Shown here in pieces: positions 19,014 through 28,389 of a stretch of 64,000 bases of DNA. The notes beneath the pieces are model-generated. The model saw only the letters and a program-made list of their open reading frames with translations. It did not search any database and had not been told where the DNA came from. The number at the start of each line of letters is the position of its first letter. Position 1 is the stretch's first letter. Source of the stretch: Amycolatopsis nalaikhensis (lineage in GTDB: Bacteria; Actinomycetota; Actinomycetes; Mycobacteriales; Pseudonocardiaceae); assembly GCF_030264295.1 (NCBI RefSeq), contig NZ_CP127173.1, positions 5,277,501 through 5,341,500 of the forward strand, written 5' to 3'. Made by a program: the position numbers and the translations under genes.

Positions 19014-19310
19014 TCAGATCGACGTGCTCCCGACCCGCGCCCTCGCCGACGCCAGCGCCTGCTGCAACTCGGTGTTGGTGTTGTCGACGCCGCCGCGCAG
19101 CGCCTCCAGCATCTGCTGCTGCGCCTGCGAAACCTGCTGCCAGGCGGCACTCACCTCGGAGAACTGCCCGCCCGCCTGGTCCTGCCAGCCCTCGGCGGTC
19201 TGGCCGGACATCGTCTGCCAGGTGCTCATCTCCTGGTCGACCCGCCCGATGGTGCTGCGGATCTGATCGGTGAGCCGGTGCAGCTCGCTGAAGTTTCCCT
19301 TGATCAGCAC
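19014..19310 (-). CDS. WXG100-family secreted protein (EsxB-like)
   Basis: A 98-residue helical-hairpin protein. Two helices flank the turn EGWQDQAGGQF at residues 40-50, where the Trp is kept but the glycine of WXG is replaced (WQD, with the next Gly four residues on). Size and heptad pattern fit the ESAT-6/CFP-10 family, the standard type VII substrates secreted as dimers. Start GTG 19310 follows GGAAGGGG. It lies 18 bases after the second WXG100 gene, and the pair probably forms a heterodimer. Confidence 0.88.
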   Translation of the reverse strand: MLIKGNFSELHRLTDQIRSTIGRVDQEMSTWQTMSGQTAEGWQDQAGGQFSEVSAAWQQVSQAQQQMLEALRGGVDNTNTELQQALASARARVGSTSI

Positions 19311-19328
19311 GAGAATCCCCTTCCGGAG

Positions 19329-19670
19329 TCAGGCCCGCAGCGCGCCGCCGAAGGGGCTGTGCCCCTGAGCGGATTCGATGCCGGCGCGCGCCGCGTCTTC
19401 GGCGCTGAGGTAGGTGTTGGCCGAGAACTGCGTGTTCTCACCGAGGTTGCCCAATGCCGCGGTCAGCCGGGTGATGCCCTGATCCCATTGTTCGTGCGCG
19501 CGCACGAACGCTTCGTAGGACGTCCCGACCCACTGCCCGTGCATCGCGCCGACCACCGGCAGCAGCGAAGCCCGGTGCCCGTTGATGCTGTCCGCCACCG
19601 AACCGGCGGTCTTCGCCGATTGCTGGAGGACGTCCATTTCGCCGTGTAGCTGATCCTGCATGCTCGCCAC
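19329..19670 (-). CDS. WXG100-family secreted protein (EsxA-like)
   Basis: A 113-residue helical protein with the classic turn motif GQWVGTSYEAF (WVG) near residue 47. Start GTG 19670 is preceded by AAAAGGAG. The last 20 residues, with GHSPFGGALRA, form a flexible tail where a secretion signal would lie. First gene of the two-gene WXG100 operon, divergent from eccC; the 132 bases between them must hold promoters for both units. Confidence 0.9.
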   Translation of the reverse strand: MASMQDQLHGEMDVLQQSAKTAGSVADSINGHRASLLPVVGAMHGQWVGTSYEAFVRAHEQWDQGITRLTAALGNLGENTQFSANTYLSAEDAARAGIESAQGHSPFGGALRA

Positions 19671-19802
19671 GCGCGGCTCCTTTTCTCACCGGAGTAACCG
19701 TTTCCGCGTCGACGCTAGGTGCCGCGCGGCCCGCGTGGCCCGGTCACGGCACGTTCCTGCCACACCGCCCCACACCGCCGCGCGAGGCCCGACGATGGCC
19801 GG

Positions 19803-22800
19803 GTGGCGACAACCTTGGTGCACCGCGGCGATCGGACGGCCGGGCCGGCGATGCCGTCCGGCGAGGTGGTGCTGGAGGCACCGCCCGAGATCCCGCTGCC
19901 GTCGGGGCGGACGTGGACCCAGGCCCTGATGGTCCTGCCGATGGTGGCGATCATGGGCGGCACGCTGCTCGGCTTCGGCGGGACGGCGAGCGCGCTGCGC
20001 TACGTCGTGCTCGGCCTGTTCGGCGTCGCGATCCTCGGCATGCTCTGCGCGGCCTTCCTCAACGGCGGCGGGGTGAGCAAGCGCGAGATGGCGCACGCCC
20101 GGCGGCTGTACCTGCGCGGTTTGGCCCAGCACCGGATGCGCGTGCTCCGCACCATCGATCGGCAACGCGCGGCGCTGGCCCACCTGCACCCCGAGCCGGC
20201 GACGCTGTGGTCGCTGGCCGCCGGGCCGCGGCTGTGGGAACGACGGGCCGCCGACCCCGACTTCCTGGTCGCCCGGATCGGCCTGGGTCCGCAGGCCCTG
20301 GCCACCCCGATCGTCCCGCCGGACACCCTGCCCCTCGAACGGCTGGAGCCGCTTTCCGCGCTCGCGCTGCGCCGGTTCGTCACGGCGTACACCACGGTCG
20401 GCGGGCTCCCGCTCGCCGTCTCGATCAACGGGTTCGCCCGCCTCCACCTCACCGGCGACCGCGACCGCCGCACCGCGCTCGCCCGGTCCCTGCTGGCCCA
20501 GCTGGCTGTCCTGCACGCACCCGACGACGTCCGGATCGCCGTCTGCGCCGCGCCCGGCCGGCTTCCGGAATGGGACTGGGTCAAGTGGCTGCCGCACGCG
20601 CTGCACCCGGAACGCACCGACGCCGTCGGCCCGCTGCGGCTGGTCGCGCCGACCGCGACCGGGCTCGAGGCGATGCTCGACGACCTGCTCGCCGGCCGGC
20701 CGCGGTTCGACCCCGACGGCGCCGGGCGCGCCCCGGCCCCGCACCTGCTGGTCGTCCTCGACGGCGGCGACGTCCTGGGCTCCGACCACCTGATGACCGG
20801 CGGCGGCGTCGAAGGCGTCACCGTGCTCGACCTCAGCTCACCGGTGCCCCGCGCGCTCGACCGCGGCACGGCCGAGCTTTCCGTCGGTCCCGACGGAACC
20901 CTCGGGGCCCGCACCGCCGGTGGCACCGAGGAGCTCGGCCGCGCCGACGAAATGGCGCTCAGCGCCGCCGAAGCGCTCGCGCGGACGCTGGCGCCGCTGC
21001 GGCTGCCCGGCGGGCCGCGGGGGGAGCAGCCGCTCAGCGGCGAACTGGGCCTGGAGGACCTGCTCGACCTCGGCGACCCCTTCGCGTTCGACCCGGCCGA
21101 CACCTGGCGGCCACGGCCCAGCCGCGACCGGCTTCGCGTGCGGTTCGGGATCACCCCCGACGGTACGCCGGTCGAGCTGGACCTCAAGGAGTCCGCGCAG
21201 GACGGCATGGGCCCGCACGGCCTGCTGATCGGCGCCACCGGGTCCGGCAAGAGCGAGCTGCTTCGCACCCTCGTGCTCGCGTTGGCGATCACGCACCCGC
21301 CGAACCAGCTCAACTTCGCGCTCATCGACTTCAAGGGTGGCGCGACCTTCACCCGCCTCGACGGGCTCCCGCACACCAGCGCCGTGATCACCAACCTCGC
21401 CGACGAGTTGCCGCTGGTCGACCGGATGGCCGACGCGATCAACGGCGAGCTGATCCGCCGTCAGGAATTGCTGCGCGCGGCCGGGAACTTCGCGTCGCTG
21501 CGCGACTACGAGAAAGCCCGGCTCGCCGGCGCACCGCTGGCCGAAGTGCCGACGCTGCTGGTGGTCTGCGACGAGTTCAGCGAGCTGCTTTCGGCCCGGC
21601 CGGATTTCATCGACATGTTCGTCCAAATCGGACGGGTCGGGCGGTCGCTCGGCGTGCACCTGCTGCTGGCCAGTCAGCGCCTGGAGGAAGGCAGGTTGCG
21701 CGGGCTCGACGGCCACCTGTCCTACCGGATCGGCTTGCGCACGTTCTCCGACATGGAAAGCCGCGCGGTGCTGGGCGTCACCGCGGCGTTCACGCTGCCG
21801 CGCGCGCCCGGCCACGGCTTCCTCAAGTTCGGCACCGAGGTCATGACGCGGTTCCGGTCCGCCTACGTCTCCGGCGTCCACCGCCCGGGCACGACCGGCG
21901 CGGGTCCCCGCGAGCACCAGGCGGCGATGCGCGAGTACACGACCGCCTACGTCGCACCGGAAGTCACCGAAGAAACCGAAGCCGAGGAAGACCTCGACGA
22001 AGCCGTCGGCGAGAGCCTGCTCGACATCCTCGTCGACCGGTTCACCGGCAAGGGCACGCCGGCGCACCAGGTTTGGCTCCCACCGCTGCGCGAGCCGTCC
22101 ACGATGGACGGCCTGCTCGGGGTACCGGTCGTGGATCCGGTGCGCGGGCTCACCGCAGGCGGGCCCGGGCCGCAGGGGAAGCTGCGCGCCGTCGCCGGGA
22201 TCGTCGATCGGCCGCTCGACCAGCGCCGAGACCTCCTGGAGCTGGACTTCTCCGGCGCGGCCGGGCACGCCGTGGTCGTCGGCGCGCCGCGGTCGGGCAA
22301 GAGCGTCGCGCTGCGGGCGATCATCACGAGCCTGGCGCTGACGCACACGCCGCGCGAGACGCAGTTCTACTGCCTCGACTTCGGCGGTGGCACGCTCGCC
22401 ACGCTGCGGGGCCTGCCTCACGTCGGGAGCGTCGCCGCGCGGCAGAACGCCGGCGCGGTCCGGCGCACGGTCGCCGAGGTGGCCGGCGTGCTCGCGGCCC
22501 GTGAACGCCGGTTCGCCGAGCTGGAGCTCGACGGCATGCCGGAGTACCGGCGCCGCCGTGCCGCGGGCGAGTTCGCCGAAGATCCGTACGGCGACGTCTT
22601 CCTCGTGGTGGACGGCTGGCTGACGCTGCGCAAGGACTTCGAAGACCTCGAGGAAGTCGTCGCGGGGATCGCCGCGCGCGGGCTCGCCTACGGCGTGCAC
22701 CTGCTGGTGGCCTGCTCGCGGTCGTTCGACCTGCGCCCGGCCGTGCGCGACCTGTTCGGCGGGCGGCTGGAGCTGCGGCTCGGCGATCCGGTCGACACCA

Positions 22801-23777
22801 TGGTCGACCGGGCCAGCCAGCTGCTCGTCCCGGAGAACGCGCCCGGTCGCGGCGTCACGACCGGGCGCCACCAGATGCTGACCGCGCTGCCCCGGATCGA
22901 CGGGCGGGCCACCGCCGACGACCTGCCGGCCGGGTCCGCGGCGCTCGTCGAAGCCGTCGCGCGGGCTTGGCCGGGGAAGCCCGCGCCGAGTGTGCGGCTG
23001 CTGCCGGGCGTGCTGCCGTATGCGGAACTGCCCGTGGTGGACGACCCGGCCACGCACCGGCTCGCGGTGGGGATCGCCGAGCAGGACCTGGGGCCGGTGC
23101 GGCTGGACTTCGCCGCCGACCCGCACCTGCTGCTGCTTGGCGACGGCGAGTCCGGGAAGACGGCGTTCCTGCGTCTGCTGGCCCATCGCATCGCCCGGGC
23201 GTACCGGCCGGAGCAGGCGCGGCTCATCGTCGTCGACCACCGGCGCGGGCTGCTCGGGGACCTGTCCGAGCCGCACCTGCTCGGCTACGGCACCGACCCG
23301 GCGTCGACGGCGAACCTCCTGGCCGAGGCCGCCCGCGGGGTCGCCGAACGGCTGCCCGGCCCCGACGTCACCCCCGCCCAGCTGCGGACGCGGTCGTGGT
23401 GGCGCGGGCCGGAACTGTTCGTGCTGGCCGACGACTACGACCTCGTCGTGAACCCCGCGGCGAATCCGTTCCTGCCGCTGCTGGACCACTTGGCCCAGGG
23501 CCGTGACATCGGCCTGCACGTCATCGTGACGCGGCGGACCGGCGGGGCCGGGCGCGCGCTGTTCGAGCCGTTCCTCACGCGGCTGCGCGACGTCGGCACG
23601 CCCGGGTTGCTGCTGTCCGGCGACAAGGAAGAAGGACCGCTGCTCGGCGGGGTCAAGGCCGAGCCGCTGCCGGCGGGGCGCGGCCGGCTGATCGGCCGCC
23701 GCGAGGCGCCCAAGCTGCTGCAGCTGGCCTGGCTGCCACCCGGTGAAATGACCACAGTGGACGAAGGGAAACCCTGA
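19803..23777 (+). CDS. eccC: Type VII secretion motor ATPase EccC, single-chain
   Basis: A 1324-residue FtsK/SpoIIIE-type ATPase with both halves (EccCa and EccCb) in one chain. Two membrane spans lie at about residues 40-85. Three ATPase domains follow: domain 1 with Walker A GATGSGKSE near 476 and Walker B VVCDEFSEL; domain 2 with GAPRSGKS near 826 and LVVDGW; domain 3 with GDGESGKT near 1113 and VLADDYD. Domain 1 is the best conserved; the Walker B regions of 2 and 3 lack a clear catalytic Glu, as is common for EccC substrate-binding domains. GTG 19803 was chosen because the conserved region begins soon after. It drives export of WXG proteins. It overlaps the next start by one base. Confidence 0.95.
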   Translation: MATTLVHRGDRTAGPAMPSGEVVLEAPPEIPLPSGRTWTQALMVLPMVAIMGGTLLGFGGTASALRYVVLGLFGVAILGMLCAAFLNGGGVSKREMAHARRLYLRGLAQHRMRVLRTIDRQRAALAHLHPEPATLWSLAAGPRLWERRAADPDFLVARIGLGPQALATPIVPPDTLPLERLEPLSALALRRFVTAYTTVGGLPLAVSINGFARLHLTGDRDRRTALARSLLAQLAVLHAPDDVRIAVCAAPGRLPEWDWVKWLPHALHPERTDAVGPLRLVAPTATGLEAMLDDLLAGRPRFDPDGAGRAPAPHLLVVLDGGDVLGSDHLMTGGGVEGVTVLDLSSPVPRALDRGTAELSVGPDGTLGARTAGGTEELGRADEMALSAAEALARTLAPLRLPGGPRGEQPLSGELGLEDLLDLGDPFAFDPADTWRPRPSRDRLRVRFGITPDGTPVELDLKESAQDGMGPHGLLIGATGSGKSELLRTLVLALAITHPPNQLNFALIDFKGGATFTRLDGLPHTSAVITNLADELPLVDRMADAINGELIRRQELLRAAGNFASLRDYEKARLAGAPLAEVPTLLVVCDEFSELLSARPDFIDMFVQIGRVGRSLGVHLLLASQRLEEGRLRGLDGHLSYRIGLRTFSDMESRAVLGVTAAFTLPRAPGHGFLKFGTEVMTRFRSAYVSGVHRPGTTGAGPREHQAAMREYTTAYVAPEVTEETEAEEDLDEAVGESLLDILVDRFTGKGTPAHQVWLPPLREPSTMDGLLGVPVVDPVRGLTAGGPGPQGKLRAVAGIVDRPLDQRRDLLELDFSGAAGHAVVVGAPRSGKSVALRAIITSLALTHTPRETQFYCLDFGGGTLATLRGLPHVGSVAARQNAGAVRRTVAEVAGVLAARERRFAELELDGMPEYRRRRAAGEFAEDPYGDVFLVVDGWLTLRKDFEDLEEVVAGIAARGLAYGVHLLVACSRSFDLRPAVRDLFGGRLELRLGDPVDTMVDRASQLLVPENAPGRGVTTGRHQMLTALPRIDGRATADDLPAGSAALVEAVARAWPGKPAPSVRLLPGVLPYAELPVVDDPATHRLAVGIAEQDLGPVRLDFAADPHLLLLGDGESGKTAFLRLLAHRIARAYRPEQARLIVVDHRRGLLGDLSEPHLLGYGTDPASTANLLAEAARGVAERLPGPDVTPAQLRTRSWWRGPELFVLADDYDLVVNPAANPFLPLLDHLAQGRDIGLHVIVTRRTGGAGRALFEPFLTRLRDVGTPGLLLSGDKEEGPLLGGVKAEPLPAGRGRLIGRREAPKLLQLAWLPPGEMTTVDEGKP

Positions 23778-24073
23778 TGGGAGAAGACATCCACGGCCTG
23801 ACCGACGGCCTGGAACAGTTCGCCCCGCAACCGCCCGACCCGGCCGTCGCGGCCGCACGCCCGGGCATCGCCGGCGGCGGCCTGCGCGAAACGGCCGACC
23901 TGGCGGCCGCGGACACGGCATCCGCGACCGCGCTCGCCTCGTACGTCCGGCGCGCGCACGACGAGTTCGTCGCGCTGGCGCGAATCGCCCGCGGCTCGGC
24001 ACAGGACTACCTCGCGGGCAACGCGGCCGGGGCCCGGGCCCTGGCCGCGGCCGGCACCGGACTGGGGGACTGA
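23777..24073 (+). CDS. About 100-residue helical protein coupled to eccC
   Basis: A 98-residue Ala-rich protein of two or three helices. Its ending ARGSAQDYLAGNAAGARALAAA matches the SAxDYxA pattern of the proteins at 5342 and 30240, so this is the third member of that set in the locus. The start overlaps the eccC stop (TGATG) and only three bases separate it from the next gene, so it is made with the motor ATPase and the WXG-type protein. A chaperone-like or co-secreted partner of that protein is plausible. Confidence 0.65.
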   Translation: MGEDIHGLTDGLEQFAPQPPDPAVAAARPGIAGGGLRETADLAAADTASATALASYVRRAHDEFVALARIARGSAQDYLAGNAAGARALAAAGTGLGD

Positions 24074-24076
24074 GCC

Positions 24077-25369
24077 ATGGGGTACGGATCGCTGCCGCTG
24101 GAGCAGCAGCTCGCGATGGTGCAGGTGGAGCAGGGCAACATCGGCGCGTTCGGCGAGATCGGCCGCAAGTGGCAGGCCGCGCGGGCCGCCCTGGAGACCG
24201 CGGAAGGGCAGCTGACCGAGCACGCGAACCGGATCTCCGGCGCGTGGCAGGACGACGCCGGCAAGAGCTTCGTCCGCCGGACCACCGACGGCACGACGTC
24301 CTTGCGCACGCACGCGCAGCGGATCGCCGCGGCGGCCCCGTGGACGGCGCTCGACGCGGCCGCCCAAGCGGTGCCGATGGTGGCGCAGTACGTCGCGCAG
24401 TGTCTCGAGCAGGCGCGGCGGATCCAGGCCGCGGCCGCGCAGGCGAGCGGTGCGCCGACGGAATCGCAGGTGAAGCAGCTGCAGGAAGCGGCCGGCGCGA
24501 AGATGGACGAGCTGGGCCGGCTGTACGTCGCGGCGGCCCAGCGGCTGCGCGCGGCGGCGGGCGAAAACGGCGCGAGCGGTGGTAGCCAGAGCGCCTCGAG
24601 CCGTGCTTCGGCTGATGCTGGGGGTGCTTCGAGTGGCGCGGATGGTGGCGGTGCTGCATCCGGAGCTGGTGGTGGAGGCGGTGCTTCGGCTGACGCCGGG
24701 GGCGCTTCCGGTGGCGCGGCTGCCGCGGGCGGTGCCGAGTCCGGTGGTGCCGATCCCGGCGCGGTCCCGGCTCCCGAAGCGCCGCGGGTGCCGGACTTGC
24801 CGTCGCCGGTCGCACCGACGTTGGCGGGGCTGGAGAGCGTCGCCCCGCCGGTGCCACCCTCGGTGACTCCGGTCGCGTCGACACTGCCGTCGGCGGCGGG
24901 AGCGTCCGCGGTGCCGGGCACGGCACTGGGCGGCCTCGCCGGACTGGCCGGCTCCGTCCGCCTGCCGGGCGCGGCAGCGATCCCGCAGGTGGCGGCGCCC
25001 CGGGCGACGGCGGTCACCCCGGCAACGGCGGCCGCCCCCGTCGAACCGACTGTCTCCGGGCCGGCCCAGGCGACGTCCGCGCGTCCGGCCTCGGGCGGCT
25101 TCCCGGGCATGATGCCCCCGATGTCGGGCGCGCTCACGGGATCGGGCCAGCGCCCGGGACCGGGCCGCGCGGAGCACCCGTTCACCGGTCGCGGCCCGGC
25201 CCGGCGGCAGCCACCGGGAGTACCCGAGCGACTCGGCGGCCGGGCGCGCGGTGACCATCGCGCGGTTCCGGCGGAGGAGCCCCGCTGGTCACCCGGCGCG
25301 CCCCGCCTCGACGACGAGCTGTGGGAGGTCGCACCGCCGCCGTCCGTGCTGCGCTCCGACCGCGCCTGA
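24077..25369 (+). CDS. Long WXG-type protein with Ala/Gly/Ser-rich tail; candidate type VII substrate
   Basis: A 430-residue protein. Residues 25-150 are long helices with a WXG-like turn, ISGAWQDDAGKSF, near 60. Residues 165-230 are nearly all Ala, Gly and Ser in imperfect repeats (GGASSGADGGG type units). The rest is Pro/Ala-rich and ends DDELWEVAPPPSVL. This design resembles PPE/EspB-type substrates: a helical N-domain plus a flexible C-tail. GGGGGACTGAG precedes ATG 24077. A terminator follows. Enzymatic domains are not visible. Confidence 0.7.
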   Translation: MGYGSLPLEQQLAMVQVEQGNIGAFGEIGRKWQAARAALETAEGQLTEHANRISGAWQDDAGKSFVRRTTDGTTSLRTHAQRIAAAAPWTALDAAAQAVPMVAQYVAQCLEQARRIQAAAAQASGAPTESQVKQLQEAAGAKMDELGRLYVAAAQRLRAAAGENGASGGSQSASSRASADAGGASSGADGGGAASGAGGGGGASADAGGASGGAAAAGGAESGGADPGAVPAPEAPRVPDLPSPVAPTLAGLESVAPPVPPSVTPVASTLPSAAGASAVPGTALGGLAGLAGSVRLPGAAAIPQVAAPRATAVTPATAAAPVEPTVSGPAQATSARPASGGFPGMMPPMSGALTGSGQRPGPGRAEHPFTGRGPARRQPPGVPERLGGRARGDHRAVPAEEPRWSPGAPRLDDELWEVAPPPSVLRSDRA

Positions 25370-25385
25370 CCCGACCAGACCCCAG

Positions 25386-25418
25386 AAGCGGCACTTTCCC
25401 GTGAAAGTGCCGCTTTTT
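25386..25418 (+). terminator. Rho-independent terminator after the eccC operon
   Basis: AAGCGGCACTTTC (25386-25398), a four-base loop, and the exact inverse at 25403-25415 are followed by a run of T to 25418. It closes the eccC-23777-24077 operon. Confidence 0.9.
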
Positions 25419-25436
25419 GGCGTCTGCCGCAGGTTT

Positions 25437-25482
25437 GTCGTGAGTGTTCAGGGCGGTTAGAACCGCCCTGAACACTCACGAC
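25437..25482. repeat. Palindromic intergenic repeat, copy 2
   Basis: Two perfect 22-base arms (25437-25458 and 25461-25482) flank a two-base AG centre. The arm begins GTCGTGAGTGTTC and ends GGCGGTT. The outer part and the GGTTAGAACC centre match the repeat at 17547; the middle of each arm differs, but both halves of each copy still pair. It lies between a terminator and the end of the convergent eccB gene. Confidence 0.88.
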
Positions 25483-25506
25483 CAGCCGCGGCAGAACGGC
25501 CGCCGG

Positions 25507-26910
25507 TCAGCGGCTCAGGGCCGAGTTCTCCGCCAGGCCCGGCCCCTGCGGCACCCGGGCGAGCAACGCCGCCGGGATCCGTACCGGGGTCACCGCGCCG
25601 TATCCCAGTACCTCGAGGGTCCGCCGGCTCGCCACCGGGTATGCCCGTCCCGCGTCCGTCACCAAGGCGAGCGTTCCCGCCGGCGCCGTCCGGCTCGGCA
25701 TCGCCTCCACCAGCGCCGCCGTGCCCGGGGGCACCACCACGCGGTCGGCCAGGACCGTGCCCGCCGCGGTGCGGCCGGGCGTCGCGGTCATCGGGTCCGG
25801 TGGGTCGAGTGCGGGATCGATCAGGACCGAAGGCGCTTCCGCGTCCGGGGTGAAGCCGAGGCACACCACGGCACCCGTGGCGAATCCGGGCAGCTGCGCC
25901 GGAACGTCGCCCGGCTGCCGTGGCGGCGCCGGGGCCTGGCGGGCCTCCGCCAGATCGAGCGGACTCAGCGAAACGGCGTCCGGCTGGGCGTCCGGATAAG
26001 CGGCCGCGGTCGGCGGGTAGGCGCGCTGGATGTCGTACTGCACCGGGGTGATCGGGCGCAGGCGCTCGGCTTCCGCCAGGTAGTACTCCGTCGCGCCGCT
26101 CGTCCGGACGGCCAGCAGCTGACCCGCGCGCAGCTGCGGCCGTCGGGGCACCGCCGTCGACGGCTTCCCCGCGTCCGGCACGGGGATCGGCGCGATCGCC
26201 GCTCCGGCTGGCAGCAGATCGCCGGCCGCCGGGCTCACCCGAACCGGGGACGCCGAGCGCAACGCCAGCCCGACCGTCACCGCGTCGGCCGCCGCGATCC
26301 GGTGCCGGAAGCCGCCTGCCACCACGTATCGCTCGCCGGTGTCCGCGGACTCGGCCAGCAGCGCACGGTCGCCCAGCGGCGTTCCGCCCGGCGGCACGCG
26401 TCCGGCGAGCAGCACCGAACGGCTCACCGCGCTGCCGTCGGTGCCGGTCTCGGGCCGCGAGCACAGGGACCACTCCGGCCCGAGCAGGTGATCGGCCGCG
26501 GGAAGGGCGTCGGGCGCGTCGGCGATGCCGATCACCGGTCCGCGTGGGACGCCGTCGAGCGAGTTCCGGGACACCTGAACGGTTTTCGCGCTACCCGCGG
26601 CGAGCACCGCCGACGTGTAGTTCGCCGCCGGGTGCAGGCGGCCGGCGAGGTAGACGAACCGCGTCCCGGTCTCCTTTTCGACGATGACGGCGTCGCCGGC
26701 CCGCCAGGACGTGTTGCCGCCCGGGACGAGGAGCCCGAAGACGCCGAACCCGGCGAGCAGGACCAGGGACAGCCCGATCCCGGCGAACGCCGCGGTGGCC
26801 GGCCGCCGGAACCGCGGCCGCTCCGGGTCGGTTTCGCGGGCGGTCAGCGCGGAAACGGTGCGCTGGACGAGGAACTGGTGCGCGTGCAGCTGGTCGCGAG
26901 GGGAAGCCAC
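25507..26910 (-). CDS. eccB: Type VII secretion protein EccB
   Basis: A 467-residue protein. The conserved N-terminus ASPRDQLHAHQFLVQRTVSAL is followed by one membrane span (AGIGLSLVLLAGFGVFGLLVPG) at about residues 40-62. The large remainder is extracytoplasmic and begins GGNTSWRAGDAVIVEKETGTRFVY, the usual EccB start after the span. EccB forms the periplasm-facing part of the ESX complex. GTG 26910 was chosen because the EccB N-terminus starts there; it lies one base after the eccD stop. Confidence 0.93.
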   Translation of the reverse strand: MASPRDQLHAHQFLVQRTVSALTARETDPERPRFRRPATAAFAGIGLSLVLLAGFGVFGLLVPGGNTSWRAGDAVIVEKETGTRFVYLAGRLHPAANYTSAVLAAGSAKTVQVSRNSLDGVPRGPVIGIADAPDALPAADHLLGPEWSLCSRPETGTDGSAVSRSVLLAGRVPPGGTPLGDRALLAESADTGERYVVAGGFRHRIAAADAVTVGLALRSASPVRVSPAAGDLLPAGAAIAPIPVPDAGKPSTAVPRRPQLRAGQLLAVRTSGATEYYLAEAERLRPITPVQYDIQRAYPPTAAAYPDAQPDAVSLSPLDLAEARQAPAPPRQPGDVPAQLPGFATGAVVCLGFTPDAEAPSVLIDPALDPPDPMTATPGRTAAGTVLADRVVVPPGTAALVEAMPSRTAPAGTLALVTDAGRAYPVASRRTLEVLGYGAVTPVRIPAALLARVPQGPGLAENSALSR

Positions 26911-26911
26911 G

Positions 26912-28258
26912 TCAGCCCGCCAGCCCGCGCAGCACGGCGTAGAGGCCGAGCACCCAGCACAGCAGCGGGACCACGGCCACGACGACGAGCACTTCGACGA
27001 CCTCGCCCCACCGCGCGAGGTAGGGCGTCGGCGTCTTCGCCGCGTAGCGCAGGCCGGCGGGTACCGCGGCGACCGCGGCGGCCGCGCACACCGCGGTGAT
27101 CGTCCACGGGGGCCCGCCGCCGAGCAAGGCGAGGCCGGCCAAGCCCGTCGCACCGGCCAGCAGCAGCGGCAGGCGGTGCCGCACGATCGGGTGCAGCCGC
27201 GCCCGCAGCAGGAACCCGGCGGTCAGCACCGCCGTGAAGACCAGGCCCGCGGTACCGCCGTGACCGGCCCACCACAGCAGCGCCGGCACGGCGGCCACGG
27301 CGATCGCCCAGAGGAATCCGGTGAGGAAACCGTCGGCGCGCACGACGGACGCGTAGACCGCGCGCCGCGCCGGGTGCGGGGTGTCGCGCAGCAGGTCGGC
27401 CGTGCCGCGCGGAAGCACCGGCAGCGGCAGCCTGCCCAGCCGGACGGCCAGCGCGGGCAAAGCCGGCGAACCGACCAGGGCCGCGGCCGCGACGATCGCC
27501 GCGGCCTGCGGCCCGGGCACGACACGGGCCGTGGCGAGCCACGCCCCGAGCGTCCCGGCCAGCCCGGCGACCGCCGCGGCCGTGAAGACGGCTGCCCGGT
27601 CGGCCACGCCCACCAGCCCGGCGACGGCGGCGACCAGCACCGCCCCGCACCCGGCGAGCAGCTGGGGCGCGCCCAGCGGCTTGCCGGCCGCGAGCAGGAG
27701 GGCGCCCCCCACGAAGGCGAACGGCCACGCCGTCACCGCCAGCACCGTGCCGGCCCCGCTGTCCCCGAACGCCCGGGCGAGGGCCGTCCCGCCCGCCACC
27801 AGCGCGATCGCCGCGAGCAGTGCCCCGACCGCCGGAGGAGTCCAGGACGGACCCGCGGTGCCGAGCACGGCCAGGGCCAGCAGCGCCGCGAGCGAGCCGG
27901 CCGCCAGGCCCGCCGCCCGGGTGTGGCGGGCCTGCCAGGTGCCGCCGAGACGGGCCGACCCGTCGGCGATCACGTCGGCCAGGTCGTCGTACTCCAGCTC
28001 GGGCCAGTCGACGTGGGCCGGCGCGAGGTGCAGGACCTCGCCGTCGCCCACGCGCTGCGCGGCGGCCGTGCGGGCGGGGTCGAGCCGGCCGCCGTCGCCG
28101 CGGCGCAGCAGCCACCCGCCGGGCGGCTCGTCGGCCGCGCCGGCGTGGCGGAGCAGGCCCGGCAGCAGCTCGGCGAGCGGCGCTCGTTCGGGCAGCGCGA
28201 GGTCGATGCGGCGGTGTGGCGTCGCGACAGTCACGCGGACCAGGCCGGTCGTGGTCAT
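26912..28258 (-). CDS. eccD: Type VII secretion channel protein EccD
   Basis: A 448-residue protein. The first 80 residues form the ubiquitin-like YukD domain (GLVRVTVATPHRRIDLALPERAPLAELLPGLL). After residue 110, about eleven hydrophobic spans follow to the end, the EccD pattern; EccD lines the membrane path. ATG 28258 is preceded by a GGAAGGCC sequence. It leads an eccD-eccB operon, divergent from the pseudokinase gene with 131 bases between. Confidence 0.93.
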   Translation of the reverse strand: MTTTGLVRVTVATPHRRIDLALPERAPLAELLPGLLRHAGAADEPPGGWLLRRGDGGRLDPARTAAAQRVGDGEVLHLAPAHVDWPELEYDDLADVIADGSARLGGTWQARHTRAAGLAAGSLAALLALAVLGTAGPSWTPPAVGALLAAIALVAGGTALARAFGDSGAGTVLAVTAWPFAFVGGALLLAAGKPLGAPQLLAGCGAVLVAAVAGLVGVADRAAVFTAAAVAGLAGTLGAWLATARVVPGPQAAAIVAAAALVGSPALPALAVRLGRLPLPVLPRGTADLLRDTPHPARRAVYASVVRADGFLTGFLWAIAVAAVPALLWWAGHGGTAGLVFTAVLTAGFLLRARLHPIVRHRLPLLLAGATGLAGLALLGGGPPWTITAVCAAAAVAAVPAGLRYAAKTPTPYLARWGEVVEVLVVVAVVPLLCWVLGLYAVLRGLAG

Positions 28259-28389
28259 GGTGGCCTTCCTCGGTTCGGCTCGCGGCAGGTAGCTGCCGCG
28301 AGCACCCGCGGACGGGCGCGGGCGGACCTACTATGGATCGGCGGGGCCACGCGGAGGGTGTGGCGGCAGGTTGCGGACAGGCGGGGGTC

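Noticed and set aside
20838..24926. A 1362-codon minus-strand open frame
   Set aside because: It is antisense to eccC and its neighbours, low in hydrophobic residues and without domains. Long antisense frames are common in very high-GC DNA.
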